This document shows positions 16,714 to 26,085 of a stretch of DNA of 64,000 bases, in pieces. Below the pieces are notes generated by a model that did no database searches, was not told the origin of the DNA, and saw only the letters and a program-made list of their open reading frames with translations. Within the stretch, counting starts at the first letter, position 1. Every line of letters begins with the position of its first letter. Origin of the DNA: Robertkochia marina (lineage in GTDB: Bacteria > Bacteroidota > Bacteroidia > Flavobacteriales > Flavobacteriaceae); the NCBI RefSeq assembly GCF_004799345.1, contig NZ_SSMC01000002.1, positions 1-64,000 on the forward strand. Reading direction: 5' to 3'. The position numbers and the translations under genes were made by a program.

Positions 16714-17838
16714 TTATTGATATGCTAGTTTTGGTTTTCTACCCAGTGCCTTTAGATGTTTAAAATGAGAAATAATGGCCCTTCTGGTTGACTTATACTC
16801 ATAATAAGGCAGGTTGTATTCTTTAGCGGTTTCCTTTACAATTTTAGCAATGTTGGAGTAATGGATATGGCTGATATTTGGAAAAATATGATGTTCAACC
16901 TGATGGTTGAGCCCCCCTGTAAACCAATTCACGATCTTGTTGTTCGTTGCAAAATTGGAAGTGGTGAATAACTGGTGTATGGCCCAGGTGTTTTTAATGG
17001 TACCCGATTCGTCTGGGGCAACGGTCTTAGTGTCTTCAACAATATGTGCAAGCTGAAATACGATACTCAGAATTAATCCGGCAGTATAATGCATCACAAA
17101 AAAGCCAATAAGTACTTTCCACCAGGCTACATCAACGAATAATATAGGGAGTGCTATCCAGATGGTCAGGTATATCACCTTGGTGATGATCAGGATGCTC
17201 CATTCTTTAGCAGGATTAGGAAACTCACCATAAGAAAGTTTGCGCTTCATATAACTGCGCATTTGTTTAAAATCGGTGGTGATCGCCCAGTTCAGGGTAA
17301 GTAAACCGTAAAGGAATACAGAGTAATAATGCTGAAAGCGGTGAAACCTTCTCCACTGCGAATGTTCAGAAAATCTAATGATACGACCCGCATCGAGATC
17401 TTCGTCATGTCCGTGAATATTGGTGTAAGTATGATGCAGTACATTGTGTTGTACCTTCCAGTTGTACACGTTCCCGGCCAGGATATAAATACTGGCTCCC
17501 ATGATCTTGTTGATCCATTTTTTTGAGGAGTATGAACCGTGGTTACCGTCGTGCATCACATTCATTCCCACTCCGGCCATACCGACTCCGATCACAATGG
17601 TGAGCAGTAACTGCAGCCATTGATTCATGTCGAGGGTAAGAATTAAAAAATACGGCATCAGAAAAAGAGAGAACATGATGATAGACTTCAGGTGAAGTTT
17701 CCAGTTCCCGGTCTTTTTGATCTCGTTCTCCTTAAAGTAGTCGTTAACTCTTGAATTCAGGGTCTTGAAAAACTTAGCGGGGTCTTTTCTTGAAAAGCGA
17801 ATCGTTGATTGGTTTCCTTCTTTCATAATTGTTTGCAT
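16714..17838 (-). CDS. membrane fatty acid desaturase
   Basis: This is an iron-dependent membrane desaturase of the acyl-CoA/acyl-lipid front-end type, which introduces double bonds into fatty acids to adjust membrane fluidity. The three His boxes are present: HDGNH (96-100), HNVLHH (131-136) and HQVEHH (312-317), the last with Gln in the first position as in delta-5/6-type enzymes. Hydrophobic segments lie at about 50-90, 110-125 and 220-265. No cytochrome b5 domain is fused. The start at 17838 gives MQTIMKEG; Met5 is an alternative. A -7 box lies about 50 bp upstream. Regiospecificity is not determinable. Confidence 0.92.
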   Translation of the reverse strand: MQTIMKEGNQSTIRFSRKDPAKFFKTLNSRVNDYFKENEIKKTGNWKLHLKSIIMFSLFLMPYFLILTLDMNQWLQLLLTIVIGVGMAGVGMNVMHDGNHGSYSSKKWINKIMGASIYILAGNVYNWKVQHNVLHHTYTNIHGHDEDLDAGRIIRFSEHSQWRRFHRFQHYYSVFLYGLLTLNWAITTDFKQMRSYMKRKLSYGEFPNPAKEWSILIITKVIYLTIWIALPILFVDVAWWKVLIGFFVMHYTAGLILSIVFQLAHIVEDTKTVAPDESGTIKNTWAIHQLFTTSNFATNNKIVNWFTGGLNHQVEHHIFPNISHIHYSNIAKIVKETAKEYNLPYYEYKSTRRAIISHFKHLKALGRKPKLAYQ

Positions 17839-17887
17839 TGATCAATTTAATGCCTTTAAAGGTTTGGGGTTAAATAAAAGCACGGGA

Positions 17888-17895
17888 CAAAAATA
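17888..17895 (-). promoter_or_regulatory. -7 box of the desaturase gene (TATTTTTG)
   Basis: The minus strand reads TATTTTTG, an exact match, 50 bp before the ATG and back-to-back with the rsmG promoter. Confidence 0.5.
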
Positions 17896-17949
17896 AGAAT
17901 ATATAAATGCTGAGTGTCTTTTATATAACTTAAAAGAAACTTAATTATT

Positions 17950-17957
17950 TATTTTTG
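17950..17957 (+). promoter_or_regulatory. -7 box of rsmG (TATTTTTG)
   Basis: An exact TAnnTTTG match 13 bp before the rsmG ATG, leaving a very short leader. Confidence 0.5.
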
Positions 17958-17970
17958 CAAAAAAAATACG

Positions 17971-18606
17971 ATGTCTGCAGAATCGGTTATTTCTTATTTC
18001 CCCGAATTGAATGAACAACAGGTTAACCAGATCGAACAACTGGAAGGTCTTTACAAGGACTGGAATTCCAGGATCAATGTGATCAGCCGGAAGGATATAG
18101 ATGAACTCTATACAAGGCACGTATTGCACGCAATGGGTATTGCCAAGGTACAGCCCTTTCTGCCGGGGTCTGATATTCTGGATGTAGGAACGGGAGGTGG
18201 TTTCCCGGGCATTCCGTTAGCGATCCTTTTCCCTGAAACAAAGTTTCATCTGGTAGATGCCATTGGTAAAAAGATCAAAGTGGTGGAGGCTGTGGCAGAA
18301 GCCCTGGAGCTCAAAAATGTTTCGGCAGCACATCAGCGAGCAGAGAAAGTTAAAGATCAGTACGATTTTATTGTAAGCAGGGCAGTTACCCGGATGCCTG
18401 ATTTTGTGAAGTGGGTGAAGGGTAAAACAAAAAAAGAATCCCGTCACGAATTGAAGAACGGAATTCTTTATTTGAAAGGAGGCGATCTTACCGAAGAATT
18501 ATCGGTGTACCAGAATGCCACCCTTTATAATCTTTCAGATTATTTTAAGGAGCCTTTTTTTGAAACCAAAAAAGTGGTGCATCTTCCCTTAAAATACAAG
18601 TCCTGA
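17971..18606 (+). CDS. rsmG: 16S rRNA (guanine527-N7)-methyltransferase
   Basis: RsmG (GidB) methylates G527 of 16S rRNA in the 530 loop; loss gives low-level streptomycin resistance in other bacteria. The 211-residue length is usual. Motifs: LYKDWNSRINVISRKDIDELYTRHVLHA, the SAM loop DVGTGGGFPGIPLAI (about 71-85), LVDAIGKKIKVVEAVAEAL, and FIVSRAVTRM. Its stop TGA abuts the stop of the convergent gene with no gap. Confidence 0.97.
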   Translation: MSAESVISYFPELNEQQVNQIEQLEGLYKDWNSRINVISRKDIDELYTRHVLHAMGIAKVQPFLPGSDILDVGTGGGFPGIPLAILFPETKFHLVDAIGKKIKVVEAVAEALELKNVSAAHQRAEKVKDQYDFIVSRAVTRMPDFVKWVKGKTKKESRHELKNGILYLKGGDLTEELSVYQNATLYNLSDYFKEPFFETKKVVHLPLKYKS

Positions 18607-18882
18607 TCACAAACGCAATAAGGTGTTATAGCTGTGTTTGTATTTAAATAAGAATGCATTAAACCACTTTTTGATACGGTCAAAAAGGGAAGAAGAGGCT
18701 TTGTCTTTCTTATTCCGCAGCCGGTTTTCAAAGGTTTTTATCTTCTCCAGTAAAACGTCTTTCTTTTTGGCTACAAAAAAATGCTCGATCTCCGTTTTTT
18801 TGGCAGTGCCCCCGGCATCTTTTCCCGGTTCTGTGATCTCATACTTTACATTGAGGATGCAAAAATTTTGGTCTTTATTCAT
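18607..18882 (-). CDS. small charged hypothetical protein
   Basis: This 91-residue frame has normal coding composition (many Lys, Glu, Asp), unlike the opposite-strand frame over the same bases, which is full of Phe and Ser. It has no signal peptide or membrane segment. The middle, HFFVAKKKDVLLEKIKTFENRLRNKK, is likely helical. Its stop codon is back-to-back with the rsmG stop: the six bases TGATCA carry both stops. The gene starts about 100 bp from the octamer repeat array. Function unknown; probably real, but it could be a chance frame. Confidence 0.5.
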   Translation of the reverse strand: MNKDQNFCILNVKYEITEPGKDAGGTAKKTEIEHFFVAKKKDVLLEKIKTFENRLRNKKDKASSSLFDRIKKWFNAFLFKYKHSYNTLLRL

Positions 18883-18983
18883 AATTCCTGGGCTTTGATT
18901 CTAGCTTCAAGATACGAAATATTTACAATTATCAAACATAAACTTAACAATTTGGTAACATTGTAAATGTTAAAACGGATGGG

Positions 18984-19135
18984 GCAAAGAAGCGAAGGAG
19001 GGAAGTGGTAAATAGGAAAGTAGGGATGTAGGTATATAGGGAAATTGGCAAAGAAGTAAAGAAGTAGAGAGGTAAAGGAGTGAAGGAGTAAAGGGGCAAA
19101 AAGGGTAAATGGGCGAATAGGCGAATAGGTGAAGG
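18984..19135. repeat. degenerate octamer array, 19 units in strict 8-bp phase
   Basis: Nineteen consecutive 8-bp units all begin with G on the plus strand, for example GCAAAGAA, GTAAAGAA, GTAAAGGA and GGCGAATA. The sequence is purine-rich (GRAGYAAA in another register). Units differ in several positions, yet no unit is longer or shorter than 8 bp. It is non-coding. A second array with the same consensus lies at 58142-58269 in the opposite orientation. Confidence 0.85.
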
Positions 19136-19180
19136 AAAGATTTTATCTTGATGTATAATCCATCATCCTTCACCCATCAT

Positions 19181-19606
19181 TCAAAAGACCTTATAAAGCT
19201 TGATGGTTTGCACCTGGTATTCTTCATTGAAATCAAGGGCTGCATCACTGAACTTCGGTTTTCCGAAGGGTTTGTAATTGTTGCCAAAGGCGATCGGATC
19301 TTTTGGGATTCCCATAAAATTAGTATCCATCTTTTTATTCCCTTTAACATCCTGGTAGATAGAGATGGCATAGCGCCCGTAAGGCACTTCAAACGAGACG
19401 ATCTCACTATTCTTTTCGGTTTTAATTGAAGTGGTAAGCAAGGGCTTGTCGATCCAGTCAGTAGGATCGTCATACAGGGCAACATAAACGGTACCCCCAT
19501 ACTTCTGAATGTTCGATATTTCAATCTTCAGTTCTTGTGCATTTGAATTCATGACGAAAAAAAAGGCAGTGATTGATAAAATACAGGTGAAGAGTTGGGT
19601 TTTCAT
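19181..19606 (-). CDS. DUF2141 exported protein
   Basis: The 141-residue protein has a signal peptide (MKTQLFTCILSITAFFFVMNSNAQ) followed by a single DUF2141 domain: LKIEISNIQKYGGTVYVALYD, FEVPYGRYAISIYQDVKGNKKMDTNFMGIPKDPIAFGNN and PKFSDAALDF. The family is periplasmic or secreted, beta-rich, and common in Bacteroidota; no activity is established. The Asp-rich loop QDVKGNKKMD could bind a cation (inference). No operon partner is evident. Confidence 0.9.
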   Translation of the reverse strand: MKTQLFTCILSITAFFFVMNSNAQELKIEISNIQKYGGTVYVALYDDPTDWIDKPLLTTSIKTEKNSEIVSFEVPYGRYAISIYQDVKGNKKMDTNFMGIPKDPIAFGNNYKPFGKPKFSDAALDFNEEYQVQTIKLYKVF

Positions 19607-19694
19607 ATACCGTGTTTTCTAATAAAACTAAGGAAAAGATCGGAGATCAGTATGTATCTGTAAAAGTATTTTAAGGCCTACGACGCTCAGTGTA

Positions 19695-21077
19695 CTATTT
19701 GACAAGACGCGCTAAGAGTCCGTCTAATACTTCATCCTTTTCATCCAGGAGGTAATCTTTGATCCGGATATCCGGGATCACTCCTTTTTCTGACGTACTT
19801 CCGTTAATTCTAATTATTCGTCCTTTAGAAACGTTGACGTGAATACCGGTTTTGGGCAGCTGATAGCCGTAACGAGAGGCGTAAAGTGATGGGTATTCGC
19901 CGGTTTCTTCTCCTACAATGGTAGCAAAGCCATAGTCCTGGATCTGAGCTGCGGTAACAGCAGATTGAGAGTGCGATTGCCTGTTCACAAGCAGGTAGAC
20001 ATCACCCTGAAACCTTTTTTCTTTGGGTTGGGGCAGGTACTTATCAAATTCGTATTCGTAAACCTCCCCGTTCTTTCGGTTCAGAGCTTCCTGCCAATAC
20101 ACATCTGTAGTGTCTTTATTTTTTATGATATCTTCTTTGAGAAACTGACTCGTCTTCAATGTGAATTTCGAGGTCCAATTAAAAGGCTTATCGGCAATAT
20201 AGGAAACGAGGTAGTCGCTGAATGAATCTTCGCCGCCACCGTTGTTTCTGAGGTCAATGATAAGCTTTTTACTGTTCTTACGCTTTATGACTGAAAAAGC
20301 GGAATCAATAAATTTTTGATATTCCTCTATTTTTCCTGAAAAGTTTCCGGGGATGAGGTATGGAATATCATTTAAAAACGACAGTTCTCTTTTGCCGTAA
20401 AAAATATCAGGGCGTTTCATTTCGTAGCCTTCCAGGGCAGTAATGGCTGCAATTTTATGCTTTTTAAGTTCGCCATTCGATTTAAGGGTGACCTCAAATT
20501 CAGGCGCTTCGCCAAATACCTGCCAATAATACCTGGGGAAGGTAAACAGCTCCAACTTGGCTTGTTTGAAGTAAGGTCTTTCCGCGGCAATATGCGGATA
20601 GATCTGCTCTAATATTTTATTTACAGGGATGTCATTGATGCTTATAACTTCAGCACCCGGCTCAATGGTTTCGTTGGTTGACCAGTTTCTTCTAACCAGG
20701 GTAGTATTGTTTTCAAAGGCTATTTCAAGGGGAAACAGGGTTCCTCCGGCATTTATGTATGCCAGGTATTGTGGTATGGGAAATTCAATGGCGGTATGCC
20801 CGTTCTTGATGGCTGAGGTTAACGGCTGGAACCTGTTAATGACCTCCAGAGTGCTTAAAGAATCCTTTGTGATACTTGTCTTGACTTTTTCATAGGCTGA
20901 TCGGAATTCATTTTCGGAAATATAGGCGTATACATTGTAGTGCGCATCCTGCAGGGAGGTATATAGGTAGTCCAGGTCTGCTAATACTTCAGCTTTAGAG
21001 AATGTTGTACGTTCAGATTGGGAAAAGGCGCAACATGCTGTGAAAAAGAAAATAAATGAAAACAAGAATGATCTCAT
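19695..21077 (-). CDS. S41-family serine peptidase, exported
   Basis: This is a C-terminal-processing/tricorn-type peptidase (460 residues) with a signal peptide (MRSFLFSFIFFFTACCAFSQ). An N-terminal helical part is followed by a PDZ-like region (about 105-200; GAEVISINDIPVNKIL) and the S41 core: LIIDLRNNGGGEDSF (about 290-304) and NRQSHSQSAVTAAQIQDYG (366-383), which holds the likely nucleophilic Ser, then VGEETGEYPS. The core Ser region reads SHSQSA rather than the more common SASAAE. Substrate unknown; likely periplasmic protein or peptide turnover. Confidence 0.9.
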   Translation of the reverse strand: MRSFLFSFIFFFTACCAFSQSERTTFSKAEVLADLDYLYTSLQDAHYNVYAYISENEFRSAYEKVKTSITKDSLSTLEVINRFQPLTSAIKNGHTAIEFPIPQYLAYINAGGTLFPLEIAFENNTTLVRRNWSTNETIEPGAEVISINDIPVNKILEQIYPHIAAERPYFKQAKLELFTFPRYYWQVFGEAPEFEVTLKSNGELKKHKIAAITALEGYEMKRPDIFYGKRELSFLNDIPYLIPGNFSGKIEEYQKFIDSAFSVIKRKNSKKLIIDLRNNGGGEDSFSDYLVSYIADKPFNWTSKFTLKTSQFLKEDIIKNKDTTDVYWQEALNRKNGEVYEYEFDKYLPQPKEKRFQGDVYLLVNRQSHSQSAVTAAQIQDYGFATIVGEETGEYPSLYASRYGYQLPKTGIHVNVSKGRIIRINGSTSEKGVIPDIRIKDYLLDEKDEVLDGLLARLVK

Positions 21078-21202
21078 GATGTGTGGTTGATGGTTTTCTG
21101 AAAAGTAAAACGCCCCACCAACCTTATTGTTACATCAGTTCATCTGAAATACTTCGGATAAAGCACTATAGATTAGCAGGCAGAAGGTTCTTTATTATGA
21201 AC

Positions 21203-21952
21203 TTATTGCTTGCAAAAGGACTCATTTCCGGCCACCGCAGCACCAATAATACCGGCTTCATTAAGAGATCTCGCAGGTATCACCGGAATGCTCAGATCCA
21301 GGTGTTGTTCAAACTCATTGAAGTATTTTGAGCCCCCTCCGCCAATGATATAGAGATCGGGAGAAAATATAAGGGAGTAATAGTTCAGGGTTTTATTCAG
21401 CCTTTTGCCCCATTTTTTAAAACTTAATTCTTCTCTTTTACGAGCCGAATTGGCGGCGTAATGTTCTACCTTCTCATATCCTCTGAAATGCAATTGGCCC
21501 AGCTCAAAATTTGGCAGGAATATCCCATTAAAAAAGGCGCCTGAACCAATTCCTGTTCCCAGGGTGATCACCATGACCAGTCCTTTTTTGTTTTTTCCTG
21601 CTCCGTACCTCATTTCTGCAACAGCTGCGGCATCGGCATCATTTATCACGCAAAAGTCAAGTCCGATAGCTTCATTGAAATACTCCTCTACATTAATGCC
21701 TACCCACTTTTTGTCAAGGTTGCTTTCTGTTCGGCAGACCCCGTTCTTAATAGAGGTTGGAAAACCGCATCCAACGGGTCCCTTCCATTTAAAATGCTTG
21801 ATGATCTTTCCGACTACCTGGGTCACCGCAGCCGGGGTAGGGGGCTGTGGCGTTGGTATCCGGTAACGCTCTGTGAGTAGTTTTCCTTTTTCAAGATCAA
21901 CGATCGCTCCTTTGATCCCTGATCCGCCAATATCGATACCAAGTGCCTGCAT
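21203..21952 (-). CDS. ppgK: polyphosphate glucokinase (ROK family)
   Basis: PpgK phosphorylates glucose using inorganic polyphosphate (and often ATP). The 249-residue protein has the N-terminal phosphate loop [15 protein letters not shown], the catalytic Asp in [15 protein letters not shown], and [13 protein letters not shown], all typical of PpgK rather than of sugar-repressor ROK proteins. The zinc-binding CxCxxxxC motif of many ROK members is absent, as is normal for PpgK. A PPK2-family enzyme is encoded at 55.4 kb in the same window but is not linked in an operon. Confidence 0.9.
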   Translation of the reverse strand: MQALGIDIGGSGIKGAIVDLEKGKLLTERYRIPTPQPPTPAAVTQVVGKIIKHFKWKGPVGCGFPTSIKNGVCRTESNLDKKWVGINVEEYFNEAIGLDFCVINDADAAAVAEMRYGAGKNKKGLVMVITLGTGIGSGAFFNGIFLPNFELGQLHFRGYEKVEHYAANSARKREELSFKKWGKRLNKTLNYYSLIFSPDLYIIGGGGSKYFNEFEQHLDLSIPVIPARSLNEAGIIGAAVAGNESFCKQ

Positions 21953-22048
21953 ATCCCTGTTTTTGAGAAAAAATCCCTTAAAATTAATTGATTCCGATGG
22001 ATTTACATAACATTTATCCCGGAAAGCTAAGTCCGCTGTTGCTCAGGA

Positions 22049-22732
22049 TTAAACATTTTTTTGTACCACTTCAAATACCTTACTGCCATCACACTTAAGG
22101 GTTTTGGAAGGAAACTTCAGGAGTAAGGCGTAGTCGTGAGTGGCCATTAATATAGTGCGGCCATTATCATTGATCTCTTTGAGCACCTTCATGACTTCTA
22201 CACTGGTTTGAGGGTCCAGATTTCCCGTGGGCTCGTCGGCCAGAATAAGTTCAGGGTCATTTAAAAGCGCACGGGCAATGGCAACGCGCTGTTGTTCTCC
22301 TCCCGACAACTGATGTGGAAATTTGAAACCTTTGGTGGCCATACCTACCTTTTTAAGAACTTCCTGGATCTTATTATCAATAAGTTCCTTGTCTTTCCAT
22401 CCTGTAGCCTTTAATACAAATAAGAGGTTGTCATGAATGGTTCGGTCAGGCAGCAGCTTAAAATCCTGGAATACGATCCCCAGCTTACGTCTCAGAAAAG
22501 GAATGTCTTTTTCTTTCAGGGTGCGAAGGTCAAAATCTACGATCTCTCCCGAACCCTGGGTAAGGGGTAGATCGCCGTAAAGGGTTTTCATGAAACTGCT
22601 TTTCCCGCTTCCTGTTTTTCCTATGAGGTATACAAACTCTCCTTTGTTAATGCTTAGGTTGATCTCACTGAGTACCAGGTTTTCTTTTTGATATATCGCT
22701 ACATCGTTGAGTTCAAGGATAACTTCGCTCAT
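22049..22732 (-). CDS. ftsE: cell-division ABC ATPase FtsE
   Basis: FtsE is the ATPase of the FtsEX complex, which controls cell-wall hydrolases at the septum. The 227-residue protein has Walker [10 protein letters not shown], signature [16 protein letters not shown], Walker [14 protein letters not shown] and the H-loop ATHDYALL. The start at 22732 ([10 protein letters not shown]) is chosen over 22765 because the extra 11 residues are not family-like. FtsX is not adjacent; in flavobacteria it is usually encoded elsewhere. Confidence 0.9.
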   Translation of the reverse strand: MSEVILELNDVAIYQKENLVLSEINLSINKGEFVYLIGKTGSGKSSFMKTLYGDLPLTQGSGEIVDFDLRTLKEKDIPFLRRKLGIVFQDFKLLPDRTIHDNLLFVLKATGWKDKELIDNKIQEVLKKVGMATKGFKFPHQLSGGEQQRVAIARALLNDPELILADEPTGNLDPQTSVEVMKVLKEINDNGRTILMATHDYALLLKFPSKTLKCDGSKVFEVVQKNV

Positions 22733-23051
22733 GGTGGTAGATTTGTTCCGGGTAAATATAAACACTTAATTTTTTAAGCCATCGCTAATCCGGGTGAAAG
22801 TAAACCGCCGGTATCTGATTTTTATCAACAATGCTTTCCCTGTCTTTTGGAAATTTATTGTTAGGGATGTTAAATTTTATCCTAGAAAAAATAAGGTATG
22901 GATTACAATTATTTATGTTGTAGGAAGCCGGTTCCAGCTAAAAATAATTTTTACTCCCCAATATCTTAGCTGTAGGTATAATTAAGCGGTATTTGATGCG
23001 TTATTAGTATGTTTGCTATTAGTTTCAGATCACTCAACTTAATTTTAGCTT
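22733..23051. other. divergent intergenic region, ftsE / TPR gene
   Basis: This is 319 bp of AT-rich sequence between two divergent starts. It contains a -7 match (TATGTTTG, 23008-23015) for the TPR gene. A 63-codon plus-strand frame at 22794 is rich in aromatic residues and has no recognisable family; it is not called. Confidence 0.5.
23008..23015 (+). promoter_or_regulatory. -7 box of the TPR/barrel operon (TATGTTTG)
   Basis: An exact TAnnTTTG match, 36 bp before the ATG at 23052. Confidence 0.5.
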
Positions 23052-26000
23052 ATGCGCCTACTACGTATCGTATATACTTCTGCCTTATTTTTCTCTTTTG
23101 CATCGGCCCACGCACAGCAATCACGAATCTACACCTATGAGAATCGGGATTACCAGGAAGCGCTGGAATTGTACAATAGTAAGCAATACCAGGCGGCTCA
23201 GGCTATTTTTGAAAAGGTTAAAGACAACAGCGATGATCCTGAGTTAGAGGCTAATGCAGCTTACTACAGTGCGAATGCAGGCATCAGGTTAAATCAGCTT
23301 GGGGCCGATAAGATGATGGAAGATTTTATGGAGCGCTATCCTACTTCTGTCAAGCGCAATGCTGCGTTTATGGATGTAGCCGATTACTATTTTACTCACG
23401 GTAAATATGCCCAGGCTCTAAAATGGTATGATCGTGCAGAAGATCTCGGATTAAGCAGGTCTAACCGGGAAGAATTTAACTTTAAAAAGGGATATTCTCT
23501 TTTTGCCGCTAAAAAATACAGAGATGCCCGAAAGTATCTGGAGCGTGTGTCTGCCACTGCCAAATACGGGGCGCAGGCCAAATATTACATCGGGTATATG
23601 GCTTACCAAACCGACGATTATAACCAGGCCAATCAGTATTTTGACCAGGTGGCCTCAGATGGGGAGCTCAATTCTAACCTTTCCTACTACAAGGCCGATA
23701 TGAACTTCAAGCTGGGTAAATTTGATGAGGCCATCGCCCTGGCCAAAGAGCAACTGCCTACAGCCGACCGTAAAGAGGTGTCGCAACTCAATAAGATCAT
23801 TGGAGAAAGTTATTTTAACAAAAAAGAATACGAGGCTGCCCTGCCTTATTTAAAGGCCTATAAGGGAAGTCAAGGCCGATGGAGTCTCACAGATTATTAC
23901 CAATTGGGTTATGTGTATTATCAGCAGGGTATGTACCAGGAAGCCATCGCAGAATTTAACAAGATCACCGATGATTCTAATGGGGTGGCTCAAAATGCCT
24001 ATTATCATTTGGGTGAATGCTACCTGAGAACCGGTAAGAAACAAGAAGCCCTGAATGCCTTTAGAAATGCAGCTCAAATGGATTTTGACCTTACTATCAG
24101 TAAGGATGCCTGGTTAAATTATGCCCGACTGAGCTATGAAATAGGAAATCCTTATGAGAGTGTTCCGAATGTGATGATGGCCTATCTTGATCGTTACCCT
24201 GATAGTGAGCATTCAGAGGAAGTAAAATCCTTACTGGTTGATTCTTACCTCACCTCAGGAAATTATGAGGAGGCCATGACGATGTTAAAGAAGAACAGAA
24301 ATTACGGAGACAAAGCCACCTATCAGCGAGTAGCCTTTTATTACGGACTGGAGCTTTTTAACCGTGAAAATTACCCGGAAGCTTCCCGATATTTTCAGTT
24401 GGCCATAGAAGAGCCGCATCACGCCAATATAACCTCGAGGGCTGCCTTCTGGAAAGCCGAGGCCGAATATATTACCGGAGCTTACAACCAAGCTGTGATC
24501 GGATATAAGCAATTTAAGCAAATGCCGGGCAGCCGAAGTACTTCAGAATATGCCGATGTAGATTACCACCTGGGGTATGCCTATTTTAATCAAAAGGATT
24601 ATGCTAATGCTTCAGAGCATTTTAATGCCTATGTGAATAACGGGAAGGGTGATGACCAACAGCAATTCGATGCTTTTCTAAGGTTAGGAGACAGCCGTTT
24701 TGCCAACAGAGAATACTGGCCGGCCATGGAGGCCTATAATAAGGTGATAGAAAGAGGTGGTAAGGGTACCGATTATGCCTGGTATCAGAAGGCCATTTCC
24801 TATGGGTTTGTAAACAGAACAGATGATAAGATCAAAACCCTTCAAAATTTCGTGACTACCTATCCGCAATCGACCCTGAAGGATGATGCTTTATACGAAT
24901 TAGGAAATACCTATGTGAATAGTAATAATGAACCTGAAGGAGTCAATGCCTACAGGAGGCTTGCTGAACAATACCCCATGAGTTCTTTGGTGCCCAAGGC
25001 TATTCTTAAAGAAGGTTTGGTGTATTACAACGGAGGGAGCAATGCCAAGGCGCTTGAACGATTTAAAAAAGTGGTAAGCAATTATCAGGGGTCTGAAGAA
25101 GCGATGCAGGCTGTTGCAACCGCCAAACTGATCTATGTAGATGAGGGTCGTGTTGAAGAATACGCTAATTGGGTAAGGGGGCTTGATTTTGTGGAGGTAA
25201 CCGATGAAGAGTTGGATAACGCTTCTTTTGAGGCTGCAGAGCGCCACCATGCAGAAAAAGACCACAACAGGGCAGTACGCTCTTTACAAGGTTATCTTGA
25301 TCAGTTTCCTCGCGGGATACATCATGTAAAAGCTCATTATTACCTCGCAGAATCTTTTTATGAACTTGATAATAAAGCAGGAGCACTTGAGCATTATGAA
25401 TTTGTTGCCAATGTGGGCGGGTCGGTGTATAATGAGCGTTCTCTGGCAAGAACCGCTGATATCTATCTGGAGCGGAAAGAAAATGCTACCGCCATACCCT
25501 ACCTGGAACGATTGGAAAACACCGCCGATTATCCTCAAAATCTTATGTTTGCCCGCTCTAATTTAATGAAGGCGTTCTATGAGCTTAAACAGTATGATCG
25601 AGCCCTTAACTATGCTGAAAAAGTGCTGAATCAACAAGGTGTTGACGACCGTATCAAAGGAGATGCCTGGATCGTGATCGCCAGGTCGGCTCGTGAAACC
25701 GGCAATGAACAACGGGCCAGAACCGCTTACCGGGAGGTGGCAGAAGTTGCTACCGGAGGTCTTGCGGCCGAAGCCTTGTATTACGATGCTTATTTTAAAC
25801 ATAAGGACGGCGATTTTGAAGCCTCAAACCAGGCTGCCCAGCGATTGGCACGCGATTTTGCCGGGTATAAAGAAACCGGGGCCATGGGGCTGGTACTTAT
25901 GGCAAAGAATTTTAACGCCCTCGATGATGCCTTCCAGGCGACCTATATCCTGGAGAATGTAATTAAAAATTTCACCCAGTATCCTGAGATTACCAGGGAA

Positions 26001-26075
26001 GCTGAATTAGAATTGGAAAAGATCAAAACGCAAGAAAATCTGAATGAAGATAATCTCGCCCGCGAACAGAAATAA
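23052..26075 (+). CDS. large exported tetratricopeptide-repeat protein
   Basis: The 1007-residue protein has a signal peptide (cleavage after AHAQ, about residue 23) and then almost nothing but TPR-like helical pairs, with recurring Y..A...Y and KY..AL..YDRAEDLG patterns (for example KFDEAIALAKEQL, MYQEAIAEFNKI, KQEALNAFRNAA). It is thus a long periplasmic superhelical scaffold with no catalytic domain seen. The next gene starts 10 bp after its stop and encodes an outer-membrane barrel, so the two most likely act together at the outer membrane. The specific function is unknown to me. Confidence 0.9.
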   Translation: MRLLRIVYTSALFFSFASAHAQQSRIYTYENRDYQEALELYNSKQYQAAQAIFEKVKDNSDDPELEANAAYYSANAGIRLNQLGADKMMEDFMERYPTSVKRNAAFMDVADYYFTHGKYAQALKWYDRAEDLGLSRSNREEFNFKKGYSLFAAKKYRDARKYLERVSATAKYGAQAKYYIGYMAYQTDDYNQANQYFDQVASDGELNSNLSYYKADMNFKLGKFDEAIALAKEQLPTADRKEVSQLNKIIGESYFNKKEYEAALPYLKAYKGSQGRWSLTDYYQLGYVYYQQGMYQEAIAEFNKITDDSNGVAQNAYYHLGECYLRTGKKQEALNAFRNAAQMDFDLTISKDAWLNYARLSYEIGNPYESVPNVMMAYLDRYPDSEHSEEVKSLLVDSYLTSGNYEEAMTMLKKNRNYGDKATYQRVAFYYGLELFNRENYPEASRYFQLAIEEPHHANITSRAAFWKAEAEYITGAYNQAVIGYKQFKQMPGSRSTSEYADVDYHLGYAYFNQKDYANASEHFNAYVNNGKGDDQQQFDAFLRLGDSRFANREYWPAMEAYNKVIERGGKGTDYAWYQKAISYGFVNRTDDKIKTLQNFVTTYPQSTLKDDALYELGNTYVNSNNEPEGVNAYRRLAEQYPMSSLVPKAILKEGLVYYNGGSNAKALERFKKVVSNYQGSEEAMQAVATAKLIYVDEGRVEEYANWVRGLDFVEVTDEELDNASFEAAERHHAEKDHNRAVRSLQGYLDQFPRGIHHVKAHYYLAESFYELDNKAGALEHYEFVANVGGSVYNERSLARTADIYLERKENATAIPYLERLENTADYPQNLMFARSNLMKAFYELKQYDRALNYAEKVLNQQGVDDRIKGDAWIVIARSARETGNEQRARTAYREVAEVATGGLAAEALYYDAYFKHKDGDFEASNQAAQRLARDFAGYKETGAMGLVLMAKNFNALDDAFQATYILENVIKNFTQYPEITREAELELEKIKTQENLNEDNLAREQK

Positions 26076-26085
26076 GAAACCTACT

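Noticed and set aside
18638-18898. 86-codon plus-strand frame opposite the small gene at 18607-18882
   Set aside because: Rich in Phe and Ser, as expected for the antisense of a Lys/Glu-rich gene; the minus-strand frame has better composition.
18970-19173. 67-codon minus-strand frame over the octamer array
   Set aside because: The translation just reflects the pyrimidine-rich repeat (Leu, Pro, Ser, Phe).
22794-22985. 63-codon frame between ftsE and the TPR gene
   Set aside because: Unusual aromatic/basic composition and no recognisable domain; likely part of the promoter region.
24900-25265. Long antisense frames inside the TPR gene
   Set aside because: Several minus-strand frames exist over this gene, but the plus-strand TPR protein is continuous with a clear repeat pattern; the others are shadows.
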